The notes beneath the pieces were generated by a model. It was not told the origin of the DNA. It ran no database searches and was given only the letters and a program-made list of their open reading frames with translations. The position numbers and the translations under genes were made by a program. 64,000 nucleotides of DNA, taken from Olavius algarvensis Delta 4 endosymbiont (GTDB taxonomy: Bacteria; Desulfobacterota; Desulfobacteria; Desulfobacterales; CAJINA01). Of this stretch, positions 8,597 through 18,132 are shown piece after piece. The DNA lies in assembly GCA_905176665.1 (NCBI GenBank), contig CAJINA010000005.1, forward strand, positions 159,346 to 223,345, in the 5' to 3' direction. How positions within the stretch are numbered: position 1 is the first letter of the stretch; each line of letters starts with the position of its first letter.

Positions 8597-10399
8597 GTGA
8601 CACCTGACAAGCTCGGCGAGATGCGCAGAACCCACGGTTGCAATGAACTGGGGAAAGAAGATATCGGCAAGGAAATTGTACTTATGGGATGGGTGCAGCG
8701 TCGACGCGACCATGGGGGCGTCATATTTGTAGATCTCCGGGATCGCGATGGTCTGACGCAGGTGGTGTTCAACCCCGAGATCAATCCTGGGGTGCATGCC
8801 AAGGCCCACGTCATCCGGAGCGAATATGTCCTGGGGGTCCGGGGCGAGGTCACGGCGCGCCTGGAAGGGATGACTAACCCGAATCTGGCGACCGGTGAAA
8901 TCGAGATCATGGTGTCTGAATTGAAAATCCTGAACCCGGCCAAGACCCCGCCGTTCATGATTGAAGACAAGATCGATGTTTCCGAGAACGTACGGCTCCA
9001 GCACCGGCATATCGATCTGCGCCGCCCCCAGCTGCAGCAGAATATTGTCCTGCGACACAAGATTTCAGCGGCCGTACGGGAGTATTATAACGGCAATGGT
9101 TTTTTGGACATCGAAACCCCGGTCCTGACCAAAAGCACCCCGGAAGGTGCCCGCGATTATCTCGTCCCCAGCCGGGTCAACCCCGGCAATTTCTACGCGC
9201 TGCCGCAGTCACCGCAGTTGTTCAAGCAGCTGCTTATGATCTCCGGGTACGATCGCTACTACCAGATCGTGAAGTGCTTTCGGGATGAAGACCTGAGGGC
9301 CGATCGCCAGCCGGAGTTCACCCAGATAGATGTTGAGATGTCCTTTGTGGGCGAAGAAGATGTCATGGCGACGGCCGAGGGCATGATGGCCAAAATTTTC
9401 AAGGAAGTAAAAGGGATCGATCTGGTAACCCCTTTTCCGCACCTGGAGTATGCCGAGGCCATCGACCGGTTCGGGCTGGATAAGCCCGACACCCGCTTTG
9501 AACTGGAACTGAAAGACATATCCGATATCGTGGCCGATGCCGGGTTCAAGGTGTTTGCCAGCGTGGTTAAAAAAGGCGGCATTGTAAAAGCCCTGAATGC
9601 CAAGGGCTGCATCGATTTTACCCGCAAGGAGATCGATGACCTGACGGATTTCGTGGCTGTTTACCGGGCCAAGGGCCTGGCCTGGATAAAGGTCCGGGAA
9701 GATGCCTGGCAGTCCCCGATCGCCAAGTTCTTCACCGATGAAGAAAAGACGGCCCTGGCCGAAAGGCTCGATATGCAGCCGGGCGATCTGGTCTTCTTCG
9801 TCGCGGACCAGCCCAGCGTGACCAACGAGGCCCTGGGCCACCTGCGGAATCATCTGGGCAGCAAACTTGGCTTGATCGAAGAGAACACCTTCAATTTAAC
9901 CTGGGTGACTCGATTCCCGTTGATGGAATACGACGAGATCGAAAAACGTTACCAGGCCCTGCACCATCCGTTCACGGCCCCTCTCGAAGAGGATTATGAC
10001 TTGCTGGAATCCGACCCGGCGACCGCGCGTTCCCGGGCCTATGACCTGGTACTCAATGGGCACGAAGTCGGCGGGGGCAGCATCCGTATCCACCAGCTGG
10101 CCCTCCAGGAGAAAGTCTTTGCCGCGCTGGGCATGGACCGGGAAGAATATACGGCCAAATTCGGCTTTCTGCTGTCCGCCCTGGAATCGGGCGCCCCGCC
10201 CCACGGCGGCATCGCCTTTGGTTTCGATCGCCTGGTGATGATCCTGACCGGTCAACCCTCGATCCGGGATATCATCGCCTTTCCCAAAACCCAGAAGGCC
10301 GCCTGCCTGCTGACCGAAGCGCCCTCCGAGGCCTCGCGGGTGCAGTTGGAAGAGCTTTCCTTGAGGATTCGCAAACTGGCCGAAGATAATCAGGCTTAA
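8597..10399 (+). CDS. aspS: Aspartyl-tRNA synthetase
   Basis: A 600-residue bacterial-type AspRS. It has the OB-fold anticodon domain ([25 protein letters not shown]), motif 2 ([20 protein letters not shown]), the GAD insertion domain in the middle, HHPFTAP and motif 3 ([13 protein letters not shown]). The start is the GTG at 8597, ten bases after an AAGGAG site that overlaps the end of hisS; the frame is open further back inside hisS, but that is overlap. The hisS-aspS order is common. A strong intrinsic terminator follows. Whether the enzyme is discriminating or also charges tRNA-Asn cannot be decided by eye; a tRNA-Asn gene lies at 46.6 kb. Confidence 0.97.
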   Translation: MTPDKLGEMRRTHGCNELGKEDIGKEIVLMGWVQRRRDHGGVIFVDLRDRDGLTQVVFNPEINPGVHAKAHVIRSEYVLGVRGEVTARLEGMTNPNLATGEIEIMVSELKILNPAKTPPFMIEDKIDVSENVRLQHRHIDLRRPQLQQNIVLRHKISAAVREYYNGNGFLDIETPVLTKSTPEGARDYLVPSRVNPGNFYALPQSPQLFKQLLMISGYDRYYQIVKCFRDEDLRADRQPEFTQIDVEMSFVGEEDVMATAEGMMAKIFKEVKGIDLVTPFPHLEYAEAIDRFGLDKPDTRFELELKDISDIVADAGFKVFASVVKKGGIVKALNAKGCIDFTRKEIDDLTDFVAVYRAKGLAWIKVREDAWQSPIAKFFTDEEKTALAERLDMQPGDLVFFVADQPSVTNEALGHLRNHLGSKLGLIEENTFNLTWVTRFPLMEYDEIEKRYQALHHPFTAPLEEDYDLLESDPATARSRAYDLVLNGHEVGGGSIRIHQLALQEKVFAALGMDREEYTAKFGFLLSALESGAPPHGGIAFGFDRLVMILTGQPSIRDIIAFPKTQKAACLLTEAPSEASRVQLEELSLRIRKLAEDNQA

Positions 10400-10424
10400 G
10401 CCAGGTTCAGTGATTCAGTTTATG

Positions 10425-10468
10425 AACGCCCGTCCATCAGCAGTTCTTTTGGACGGGCGTTTTTTTTT
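10425..10468 (+). terminator. Intrinsic terminator after aspS
   Basis: An 11-base stem with perfectly complementary arms (AACGCCCGTCC at 10425-10435 and GGACGGGCGTT at 10451-10461) closes a 15-base loop and is followed by an uninterrupted run of nine T. This is a textbook Rho-independent terminator for hisS-aspS. Confidence 0.9.
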
Positions 10469-10538
10469 GCGTCAATTTATGCGGATACGGAGTTGCGGGT
10501 TCAAAATGTTTATAAAACAAAAAACCAAAATCAATACA

Positions 10539-10685
10539 TCGCGCAGAGGCGCCAAGACGCAGAGAAGTTCAAGAGCCAGGTGTTGGTCGCGCCTACGCGC
10601 GAAAACCCTGTAGTTGAAGAATTAATGGTTTTCCCGGCGAAGCCGGAAGGTTCAGTGCCTTTCTCTGCGTCTCTGCGCGCGAAAC
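10539..10685. repeat. Large inverted repeat with CGCGCAGAGNCGC/GCGTCTCTGCGCG ends
   Basis: The left arm TCGCGCAGAGGCGCCAAGACGCAGAGAA pairs with the right arm TTCTCTGCGTCTCTGCGCGCGA ~90 bases away. A related pair is at 36365-36562. Short repeats of this GCAGAGACGC type occur between genes in many proteobacterial genomes. The element fills most of the gap between aspS and the LysR gene. Confidence 0.6.
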
Positions 10686-10762
10686 AGGCCTTGTTTTTTG
10701 TATAGATTTTATTTATTGTACGAATCGATAATCTATATGAGAATACCAGAACTGGAGATTCC

Positions 10763-11644
10763 ATGGACCTCTGGAGACTAAACATATTTGTCAAGGTGAT
10801 CGATTCCGGCAGTTTTTCCAAGGCTGCGGACCAGGTGCTGCTTACCCAGCCCACGGTCAGCAGTCATATCAACGACCTCGAGGCGCACTACGGCTGCCGC
10901 CTGATTGACCGCCTGGGCAAAGAAGTAGCCCCGACCCGCGCGGGCCAACTGCTGTATAACTATGCCCGTAAATTGATTGCCCTCCAAAATGAAACCGAAT
11001 CGGTCATGGCGGACTACCACGGAAAAATGCGCGGCCACCTCAATATCGGCGGCAGTACCATTCCCGGCGAATATATTCTGCCCGCTGTCATCGGCCGCTA
11101 TACGGCTGATTACCCCGAGGCGAAAGTCTCCCTATCCATCGGCGACACCCGCCAGGTAACCGCGGATGTTCTTTCCGGTACCCTGGAGTTTGGCATCGTC
11201 GGCGCCCTTACGAAAAACAAGAAGCTGATCCAGGAAGAGGTCACTACGGACAAGTTGCGTCTGGTGGTTCCAGCGGATCACAAGTGGGCCGCACGCAAGC
11301 GGGTGTCTATCAAAAACTTGCTCACCGAACCGTTTATCATCCGTGAGCGGGGATCCGGCACGCTGCAGGCCCTGCTCGACAGCTTGTCCGCAGCCGACCA
11401 CAAGAGCGGCGCTCTAAACATCGTGGCCGAAATGGGCAGTACGACCGCCGTGATCCAGGGTATCAAAAACAAGGTGGGCCTGTCAGTTCTTTCTACCCTG
11501 GCTGTCCAGGAAGAATTGCAGGCCGGTCACCTGAAGGCTCTGCCGGTTGCGGGTTTGAACCTGCAGCGCAGCTTTTATCTTACCATCAATAAGCTCCGCA
11601 CCCTTTCACCGCTAAGCAAAGCGTTTATGGCCTACTTGAAATAG
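10763..11644 (+). CDS. LysR-family regulator, selenium-metabolism-associated type
   Basis: A 293-residue LysR protein. Residues 1-60 form the winged helix (LWRLNIFVKVIDSGSFSKAA, LTQPTVSSHINDLEAHYGCR, LIDRLGKEVAPTRAG); residues ~90-290 form the two-lobed effector-binding domain (GHLNIGGSTIPGEYILPAVI, GIVGALTKNKKL, FIIRERGSGTLQALL). The sequence resembles the subgroup annotated near selenium-donor genes in Desulfobacterota, though no selD or yedF homolog is in the window. A GGAG site precedes the ATG. It is convergent with the ligase gene ending 26 bases away, so control of the biosynthetic locus is possible but unsupported. Confidence 0.88.
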   Translation: MDLWRLNIFVKVIDSGSFSKAADQVLLTQPTVSSHINDLEAHYGCRLIDRLGKEVAPTRAGQLLYNYARKLIALQNETESVMADYHGKMRGHLNIGGSTIPGEYILPAVIGRYTADYPEAKVSLSIGDTRQVTADVLSGTLEFGIVGALTKNKKLIQEEVTTDKLRLVVPADHKWAARKRVSIKNLLTEPFIIRERGSGTLQALLDSLSAADHKSGALNIVAEMGSTTAVIQGIKNKVGLSVLSTLAVQEELQAGHLKALPVAGLNLQRSFYLTINKLRTLSPLSKAFMAYLK

Positions 11645-11670
11645 AGAACGGGACAAGCGGATACCTGGTT

Positions 11671-13056
11671 CTAAAATAGATGCCCGATGGTCTGGCGGTC
11701 GTATTTCCCGGAAGCCGTTACCGGCATTCTTGAGATGACCCGGATGGCGCGCGGATGGGCCCAGGGCTCGAGGGCTTGAGAGAGATGACGGCGGATGTTA
11801 TCGCCGGGCAGGTCTGTTTCCACCAGGGCCAGGATTTCGTTGCCGCGGCCGGTTGCCACCGGCCGGGCGAAAACCAGGGCATCCCGCACACCTTCCAACT
11901 GCAGGATCCGATTGCGGATGTCGGCCAGATCCACCCGCCGGCCGCCGACTTTTATGACACCATCCGCCCGGCCGATGACCGTGAAGGTGCCATCCCGGCC
12001 GGCGGCCACCCGGTCAGCCGCCTCGAAAAAGCCCTGCCTGTCGAACTTCAGCTGCGGTGAGAGGAACCGCGAACGAACCTTTAGCCGTTCATGCTCTACG
12101 CGGATATCTACGCAGTCAAATGGTGCGAAGCCACCCTTGCCGGCGGCCCGACATCGGGAAGCAATACCGCCGGTTTCGGTTGAGCCGTACACATCATATA
12201 TGGGCACACCGGTAGCCGCGGTAAAGTTGTCGGCATCGGTGTCCGCCAGGGGACTGGCCGAAGAGAATGCCATGCGCAGGTGATGGCTGTCCGGCAGATG
12301 ATTCTTCAAGGCTCTATAGTAGGCGGGCACGGTGACCAGGATCGTGGGCGCCTGGTCCCGGATAGCGGCGGCCAGTTCACCCGGAAATGTAGGCGTGACC
12401 TCCAGAACAGCGGCCTTGGCCAGCAGCGGCACCAGGACTGCATAGAGCAGGCCGTAAATGTGAAACGGTGGTGAGGTGGTCAGTACCCGGTCGCCGGTGG
12501 AAACCCCAAAAGCCTTTTGCAGGTAATCCGCTTCGCTGAGCAGGTTGCCGACTGTCTTGGTCCACAACCGGGGCGTGCCGGTGGAACCACCGGTGAACAG
12601 TTGCACCCAGGGAGCTTCCGGCGCCAGCGCGGAAGTAAACTGTAAATCCATGCCGGTAGAAGGCAGGCTGTCAAACTCTACCGTGCGGGTGCCTTTCGGC
12701 AGGGGATAGGTTTGGTCCACAATGGCCGTTTCAAACTGGGTGAGTTGCTGCAGGTCTGCCAGAACGCGCCGCGAGTAGGCATGCGGCAGCAACAGGGGTG
12801 GACCCCCGGCCAGGGTTGCCAGCAGGGCGGCGGCCGCCACGGTGCGATCCGCCGTGCACAGGCAGACCGGATGGGGTGGCGCTGGGGATGCCGGCCGGGT
12901 GTCATCCAACCTTCGCCGCAGGCTGGTTGCCCGGGCGTAGAGCGTACCGTAGTCGGTATCCGGCCGGCCGAATAACCGGCCGGCCTCGGGCGGTGCGCTG
13001 ATCAACTGGTGCGCCAGGCGGCGAGCAGTATCGTTATGATCCTCAATTGTGCTCAT
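11671..13056 (-). CDS. AMP-dependent acyl/aryl ligase (ANL superfamily)
   Basis: A 461-residue adenylate-forming ligase. The phosphate loop LFTGGSTGTPRLWTKT, the IYDVYGSTETGG core motif, the hinge region (IGRADGVIKVGGRRVDL) and the C-terminal catalytic Lys in MPVTASGKYDR are all present, so it should be active. In aryl-polyene loci the equivalent gene activates the aromatic starter acid and loads it on an ACP; that role is likely here. It is the last gene of the long leftward block and overlaps the deacetylase gene by ATGA, implying translational coupling. The N-terminal lobe is shorter than usual. The substrate cannot be read from the sequence. Confidence 0.88.
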   Translation of the reverse strand: MSTIEDHNDTARRLAHQLISAPPEAGRLFGRPDTDYGTLYARATSLRRRLDDTRPASPAPPHPVCLCTADRTVAAAALLATLAGGPPLLLPHAYSRRVLADLQQLTQFETAIVDQTYPLPKGTRTVEFDSLPSTGMDLQFTSALAPEAPWVQLFTGGSTGTPRLWTKTVGNLLSEADYLQKAFGVSTGDRVLTTSPPFHIYGLLYAVLVPLLAKAAVLEVTPTFPGELAAAIRDQAPTILVTVPAYYRALKNHLPDSHHLRMAFSSASPLADTDADNFTAATGVPIYDVYGSTETGGIASRCRAAGKGGFAPFDCVDIRVEHERLKVRSRFLSPQLKFDRQGFFEAADRVAAGRDGTFTVIGRADGVIKVGGRRVDLADIRNRILQLEGVRDALVFARPVATGRGNEILALVETDLPGDNIRRHLSQALEPWAHPRAIRVISRMPVTASGKYDRQTIGHLF

Positions 13057-13862
13057 GTTTGTCTTTCCATTACCGGCCGGCCGATCAATTCTTCCAGGGG
13101 CACAATCGTCAAACCTTTGGATTTCAGGCCGGCGACGATCTGTTTGACTTCACCCAGCCAGGTGGCGACACCGCCTTTACGTGTCGGTTTCAGATCGTGC
13201 AGCATGAGGATATCGTCACCCCGCACCTGCTTGAGGGTCCTGTGGGCCAAGTGCCGCAGGCGCCGGTTGCCCCCGTCCCAGGCGCGGAACCGAAATGTAA
13301 CCGCGTACAGGCCCAGGTGAGACAGCACCCGGCCCAGGCCGGGCGTCGTGATACCGGCTGCCGGCCGGAAAGCCAGCGGCCGGATATCGAATGCGGCCAG
13401 TGCTTCCTGAACTCGTGCAACCTCCCGGTGCAACAGCTGCGGCCCCCGCAGCAAGGCCGTAAAACTGTGGCGGTAGGTATGATTCCCGATGCTGTGACCA
13501 GCGGACAGAATGTCCCGGACGAGATCCGGGTAAGTTTCCACCTTCCAACCGGTTACAAAGAAGGTCGCCGTGATGCCCTGCCCGGCCAGGAAATGAAGCA
13601 GGGCCGGGGTGGTATCGGGGTCGGGGCCGTCGTCGAAGGTCAAGGCTACCTGTGGTCTTCCGGTGGCACCCCGGCTGACAACCGGCAGGAAGAATCCCAG
13701 CCATGGTAAAAAAGGTGCCGTCAGGCAGGTCAGGACAAACAGGACCAGGGGGACGACGGCCAGCCGCAGGTCAACCACGGCCAGCCCAAGAGCCGCGGCA
13801 AATGCCGCCAGGCCGCACCAGACCGCGGGTGGCAGCCGACCGGGTGTCGCGGCGGCCGTCAT
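13053..13862 (-). CDS. Membrane-anchored polysaccharide deacetylase (NodB homology)
   Basis: A 269-residue protein with two N-terminal hydrophobic segments (residues ~10-55), followed by a carbohydrate esterase 4 domain. Motif 1 is VALTFDDGPDPDTTP with the metal and catalytic Asp pair, motif 2 is SIGNHTYRHS with the zinc His residues, motif 3 is altered (FRPAAG instead of RPPYG), and a late LMLHD supplies the base-pair His. It probably removes an acetyl group from a sugar on the periplasmic side. It overlaps the exporter gene upstream and the ligase gene downstream by four bases each, so it belongs to the same transcript. A deacetylase is not a usual member of polyene loci. Confidence 0.85.
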   Translation of the reverse strand: MTAAATPGRLPPAVWCGLAAFAAALGLAVVDLRLAVVPLVLFVLTCLTAPFLPWLGFFLPVVSRGATGRPQVALTFDDGPDPDTTPALLHFLAGQGITATFFVTGWKVETYPDLVRDILSAGHSIGNHTYRHSFTALLRGPQLLHREVARVQEALAAFDIRPLAFRPAAGITTPGLGRVLSHLGLYAVTFRFRAWDGGNRRLRHLAHRTLKQVRGDDILMLHDLKPTRKGGVATWLGEVKQIVAGLKSKGLTIVPLEELIGRPVMERQT

Positions 13863-16800
13863 GATCCCCCGTCCTTTGCCGCCGGTCTGGCAATAAACCA
13901 GTGCAACTCCCCATGTTTGCCTGAAGGGGCCTGCTTTTCAAGATGATATCCGGCCGTCGCCAACAGGTCAGCGGTTCGGGTCAGGCTCCGGTAGAAAGCT
14001 GGGGTCTGATTCAACTTCATTTTCAGGTTTTCGAACCACCAGGTCCATGGCCGGGAACGGGTCGGCGGGATGACCGCGCGCACGACCAGCAGCCCGTTGG
14101 CCGCCAGTTTTTCACGAATGCGGGTCAAGGTCAGCTGCCAGTCCCCATCGTTTAGAAAGTGGTTCATGTCCAGCATGAAAGCCAGGTCCACCGGGCCCGG
14201 CGATTCCGGGATCGCCGGTGCGGCACCCTGGGAAATCTGTCCGCGCGCGCCCAGGGCCAGGGCAGCCACACGGACACGGTCGGGTTGCGGTTCGATACCG
14301 TAAAGGCGGGATGACGGGTAACGTTTGAGCAGCCAGCTGCCCGGGACCCCGTACCCGCAGCCGATGTCGATGATGTGGCGCATCCGGTCACCATCCGGCA
14401 GCAGGTGGTTGAGTTCCGCAAACATCGGATCATACTTGAGTTTAAAACGCGCAAACAGGCGCGGGTAGGCTTCCATGTGCCGGTAGCGATTGGCGGGATC
14501 CAGTACCACCGGGTCATCCGGTTCAGGCGGGCTTTCAAAACGACCCTTCAAGTACGGTGGTAAAATCGGGAACGCCCCGATCAGGCAATATCCGATCCCC
14601 AGAAAAGAGACGATGCCGGCGCTTTTGAGGGTGTTGTGCTCGGCCCCGCAGATGACGCCAAAACCTATCAAAGTAGACGCCGCCGCCATAAAGATCGCCA
14701 TGCGGGTCAGCCCGAAAAGCGGGTGGCTGAAATCCTGGTAACGTTGGTAGGCGCGCACCATGAAAAGGGTATAGTCCACGCCCATCCCGAAGACGATGAT
14801 GGCCAGCATCAAGGCCGGAATATCCAATTGCCTACCCAGCAGGCCCAGGGTGCCCAGGGTGCAGCTGAAAGAAAAGAGCAGCGGCAAGAGTGCCCATAGC
14901 GTTAATTTGAGATCCGCGAAGAAGATCAGCAGGAGCACGACTACGCCGACACCGACAATCAGCAGCATCTTCAGGAACGTTGCGAAGAGCAATTCACCCA
15001 GCCGGGCAGAGAATAAGGCCGGATCGAAGATCTTCACGAAGTCGTTCAGGCGGTCGTGCAGGCGGGACCCATCGTAATTCCGGCCGGGTGTCAGGCCGGT
15101 TCCCTGCCGGTAGCGGCCTGTCTCGGGATCGGCTGACAGGCCCAGCAGCGGAAAAAGCGCGGCCGGTATGGCTGGGGCGGCCGTGTTCGCCGCGGGGTCA
15201 TCCAGAACCTTGATAAAAGGGTCAAAGGCCGCTTTGGCAAAGCCGAGTCGCGCCCCTTCGCTTTCAAGGGCCGCGCGGACCATGGCAATGCGCTGCGGCT
15301 GCCAGAAAGACTGCCAGGCGGCCAGGTTGCCGGCTGCCCGCCGGGAGCCAGGAAAAAAGCGGGATGCCGTAATACCGCCGGTAAGGTGTCCGGCGGCCGA
15401 TTCCTGTTCTAGAAAATCAAGCAGGCGGTCATTTTTTTGTTGCAGCGTGGTGACACTGTCGGCCTCAACCAGCAGGTGTACCCGTTTAAAAATATTGCCC
15501 CAGGTTGCCTGCAGCATGGCGTCCGCATCGCGCGTGGCCCGGCTGATGCTGTTCATGGCGTTCAAATCGGTGTTAAACCGCAGGTCAAAGGCCAAAGGCA
15601 GGGCCGCGGCTAGAATCAAGGCCGCGAAGGCTATTTTTTTTCCACCGCCAGCTGCCCGGTCGACCAGGCGGCTTAGCAGGCGTTGCTTTTCCGGCGCTTT
15701 TCCGGGCAGCCCCGGAAGGATACGTGGAAACACGGTGTGGACGAATAAGAAGGAAAACCCGATTCCCAGGGCCGTGAACAGGCCCAGCTGACGGAAGACC
15801 GGGAAGCCGCTCAGTCCGAGGATCGCAAAGGCGCCCACAGATGTCAGCGCGGCCAACAGACCAATGGCCTTGATTTCCCGGGAGGCCTGGCGGCCGGTGG
15901 TCGCCCGGCCCGAGTCCACAAACAGGAGAAAAGCGATACCATGGTCGACCGTGATCGAAATGATTGCCCCGCCAAATCCCAGTACCATGATGGAAATATG
16001 GTCGTTGAATAGGGCAAATACGAAGAATGCCAGGCTGGTTCCCGCCAGGGCCGGCACCAGGGCCAGCAGGCCGATGAAGGGGCGCGAGAATCCCAGCAGC
16101 AGGAGCAGGGCGATACCGACGGTCGCCCCGATAAGGGCGCGCCCGACATCCTTGCGCACGATGGTCTCGTTGTCCAGGGCCGCACGGTAGGCACCGACTG
16201 GAGTCAACGTGACGTCCTTTCCGGCAATATCCGGATCAACCCCCATATCTTGTATCAGGGCCGCTATACGGACGGCATACCGGGTATCTGTACCCGAGTG
16301 CCGGGGGGATGCCAGCACCAGGCTGTGTTTTCCGTCCTCCGATATGAGCCTCTGTTTATAAAGGCGGCCGGTTGTCTGCGGCATCAAGCGTGCCAGGTCG
16401 GCCAGGAGCAGGTTGCGCAGTCCCAGCGGATCGCGGCTGATCAGTTCGGCCTGGCCAATACCTTCCAAACCATGCAGTCTCTGCATGGCTTCCTCGAGAG
16501 ATTTTCGAATATTGGGTGTGGAAAGCAGGGGCCGGATGTCCTGTTCAAGCTCAGCGGCGGTAAACAACCGCGGCAATTGCCGGGCCACCTGGAAGACCAA
16601 ATCCGTAACGCCCCGGCGGGTATCTTCAAACCCGACCGCCGTAAACAGACCGCTGTTTGCCAGGGCCTGCTCGACCCGGGTGCTGATGGACACCAACCGA
16701 TCCGGATTGCTTTCCGGGATGGCAATATCGATGGCAATGCGGTCCTTTACCGGGTGGTGCTTGAAAATATAGACAGCGTCGGCGATGACAGGCTCGTTCG

Positions 16801-16930
16801 TCGGCAGGGACGCCACGATATCGGTGTCGATAGCAATCCTGGTGTAGCCGCCAAAGGCCAACAGCCCGATGGCTACAAATACAGCCGCCAACCATGAAAG
16901 GTTGATGCCATTTTGTGATGAATCGGTCAT
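13859..16930 (-). CDS. MMPL/RND-type exporter fused to a C-terminal SAM methyltransferase
   Basis: A 1,023-residue fusion. Residues ~1-790 are an MMPL-type lipid exporter with 12 predicted membrane segments in two halves (SLAFFVFALFNDHISIMVLG with ITVDHGIAFLLF; IPALMLAIIVFGMGVDYTLF), with large periplasmic loops after helices 1 and 7. Residues ~800-1023 are a class I methyltransferase with the SAM motif IIDIGCGYGVPGSW and the acidic post-motif LYGIEP. Separate MMPL and methyltransferase genes occur in aryl-polyene and flexirubin loci; here they are one polypeptide. The ATG at 16930 is preferred to an earlier one overlapping the GT25 gene. It likely flips the finished lipid across the inner membrane. 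Confidence 0.9.
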   Translation of the reverse strand: MTDSSQNGINLSWLAAVFVAIGLLAFGGYTRIAIDTDIVASLPTNEPVIADAVYIFKHHPVKDRIAIDIAIPESNPDRLVSISTRVEQALANSGLFTAVGFEDTRRGVTDLVFQVARQLPRLFTAAELEQDIRPLLSTPNIRKSLEEAMQRLHGLEGIGQAELISRDPLGLRNLLLADLARLMPQTTGRLYKQRLISEDGKHSLVLASPRHSGTDTRYAVRIAALIQDMGVDPDIAGKDVTLTPVGAYRAALDNETIVRKDVGRALIGATVGIALLLLLGFSRPFIGLLALVPALAGTSLAFFVFALFNDHISIMVLGFGGAIISITVDHGIAFLLFVDSGRATTGRQASREIKAIGLLAALTSVGAFAILGLSGFPVFRQLGLFTALGIGFSFLFVHTVFPRILPGLPGKAPEKQRLLSRLVDRAAGGGKKIAFAALILAAALPLAFDLRFNTDLNAMNSISRATRDADAMLQATWGNIFKRVHLLVEADSVTTLQQKNDRLLDFLEQESAAGHLTGGITASRFFPGSRRAAGNLAAWQSFWQPQRIAMVRAALESEGARLGFAKAAFDPFIKVLDDPAANTAAPAIPAALFPLLGLSADPETGRYRQGTGLTPGRNYDGSRLHDRLNDFVKIFDPALFSARLGELLFATFLKMLLIVGVGVVVLLLIFFADLKLTLWALLPLLFSFSCTLGTLGLLGRQLDIPALMLAIIVFGMGVDYTLFMVRAYQRYQDFSHPLFGLTRMAIFMAAASTLIGFGVICGAEHNTLKSAGIVSFLGIGYCLIGAFPILPPYLKGRFESPPEPDDPVVLDPANRYRHMEAYPRLFARFKLKYDPMFAELNHLLPDGDRMRHIIDIGCGYGVPGSWLLKRYPSSRLYGIEPQPDRVRVAALALGARGQISQGAAPAIPESPGPVDLAFMLDMNHFLNDGDWQLTLTRIREKLAANGLLVVRAVIPPTRSRPWTWWFENLKMKLNQTPAFYRSLTRTADLLATAGYHLEKQAPSGKHGELHWFIARPAAKDGGS

Positions 16931-16940
16931 ATGCTTGCTG

Positions 16941-17678
16941 TCACCAATGCCAGGCCAGCCATAGCACTGCGGCAATCACCAACAGGTGCAGCGCTATGAT
17001 GGCGGTCTTGTGGCGGTGAAAGGTTTCGTTCATTTTCTGGATAAATTTCAAGCCCCCACACAGCCGCCGGAATTTTTCCAGGCCCCGGTGGTTGGCATTG
17101 TCCGAAGCGGCATTGCTCTGAAAGGCAAAGGCCGGGTATACAGCGAATTTTTCTTCCGCCAGGCCCGCCAGCATAGCATCAAATGGTACCTGGCGCCATT
17201 TTTCATCCACCAGTTCGACGGCCAGGGAGCGTTTGATTGCATACGCGTGCGCCAGGCTGCGGTAGTCCACGCTGAGAACGTTTGGGTTGCCTGTCCGGCG
17301 GCTGCCGGTTACCAGGCATCCGAGAAAGAGCAGCCGGCAGTGTTCGTGCACGTTGAAAAATGAGACGGCGGACTGCCAGGCCGCTCGGCTGAAGTCATCA
17401 AAAACAATATCATCCTCGAAGATGAGAACGTGCTCAGCCCCGGCGGCCAGCCCCTTGGCAATGCAGGCCAGGTGGGATTCCCAGATCCCCTGCTCATTGT
17501 TGGTGGGATGCCTGGTAACGTTGACGAACTCAACCCGGTCTGCCAGACCGACGGCGGCAAATTGCCGGTGTGCTTCCCGGCGGCGGTCCGACCGTTCACT
17601 CAGCGAGATGCAGTAAACCGCCTCAAAAAATGACCAGTCATCGCTCCGTTTGCTGTCTGTTGTGGCCTTTGATTCCAT
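16941..17678 (-). CDS. GT25-family glycosyltransferase with C-terminal membrane anchor
   Basis: A 245-residue protein. The N-terminal EAVYCISLSERSDRR and the catalytic region HLACIAKGLAAGAEHVLIFE followed by DDI fit glycosyltransferase family 25, the LPS-type galactosyltransferases. The acidic EDD is the expected metal/nucleotide-sugar site. The last ~22 residues (IIALHLLVIAAVLWLAWHW) form a membrane anchor. The ATG at 17678 was chosen because the family homology begins shortly after it; no strong ribosome site is seen, and the frame is open for another 31 codons upstream. It lies directly upstream of the exporter gene. It probably adds a sugar to the cluster's lipid or to an outer-membrane glycan. 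Confidence 0.8.
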   Translation of the reverse strand: MESKATTDSKRSDDWSFFEAVYCISLSERSDRRREAHRQFAAVGLADRVEFVNVTRHPTNNEQGIWESHLACIAKGLAAGAEHVLIFEDDIVFDDFSRAAWQSAVSFFNVHEHCRLLFLGCLVTGSRRTGNPNVLSVDYRSLAHAYAIKRSLAVELVDEKWRQVPFDAMLAGLAEEKFAVYPAFAFQSNAASDNANHRGLEKFRRLCGGLKFIQKMNETFHRHKTAIIALHLLVIAAVLWLAWHW

Positions 17679-17745
17679 GCGGGTCAACCGGTTTCTAAAG
17701 AATGTCTTGATTGCCAAGTCCAGTATGATTATATGGTTGCAGCCT

Positions 17746-18132
17746 ATGACTGTATTCCAGACACCGATCAAGAAACTGCTGCTCTACCTGTCGCAAAGAT
17801 CTTTTGTGCGTCGCGCCATCGCCGATAAAGCGGATCTGTCCGCCTTTAACGGGCCGCCGTCTTTGAAGGTTATTGTCGGTGTGGCGGCGATACTTTTCAG
17901 TTACGTGATCGGCTGGCCGGCGGTCACCTTTCTCGGCGGCGTAGCCGTATACTTTGAACAACCCCTGATCGCCGCCATCGGCGGACCGCTGATTTACGCC
18001 CTATCCCACCTGGTGTTCCTGGCGGGCATGTACCTGGCCGGGGCCGAGTACACCTGGATTTTTCTGCGCTGGGCAACTAGGGCCGCCATGCTTAAAATGC
18101 TGCGCAAATACTCTCTGCCGCTGCCCTCATAA
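17746..18132 (+). CDS. Small membrane protein, opposite strand within the cluster
   Basis: A 128-residue protein with a basic N-terminus (QTPIKKLLLYLSQRSFVRRA), two hydrophobic segments (LKVIVGVAAILFSYVIGWPA; PLIYALSHLVFLAGMYLAGA) and a C-terminal amphipathic stretch (WIFLRWATRAAMLKMLRKY). The composition is typical of real inner-membrane proteins. It is the only rightward gene within the long leftward block, divergent from GT25 and overlapping the end of the DH-PPTase gene by six bases. I do not recognise the family. An upstream extension to 17650 would overlap GT25 and is less likely. Confidence 0.6.
   Translation: MTVFQTPIKKLLLYLSQRSFVRRAIADKADLSAFNGPPSLKVIVGVAAILFSYVIGWPAVTFLGGVAVYFEQPLIAAIGGPLIYALSHLVFLAGMYLAGAEYTWIFLRWATRAAMLKMLRKYSLPLPS

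Noticed and set aside
10763..11644. LysR gene as the dedicated regulator of the biosynthetic locus
   Set aside because: It is convergent with the locus, not divergent from a target promoter, and its sequence resembles the selenium-associated subgroup; proximity alone is insufficient.
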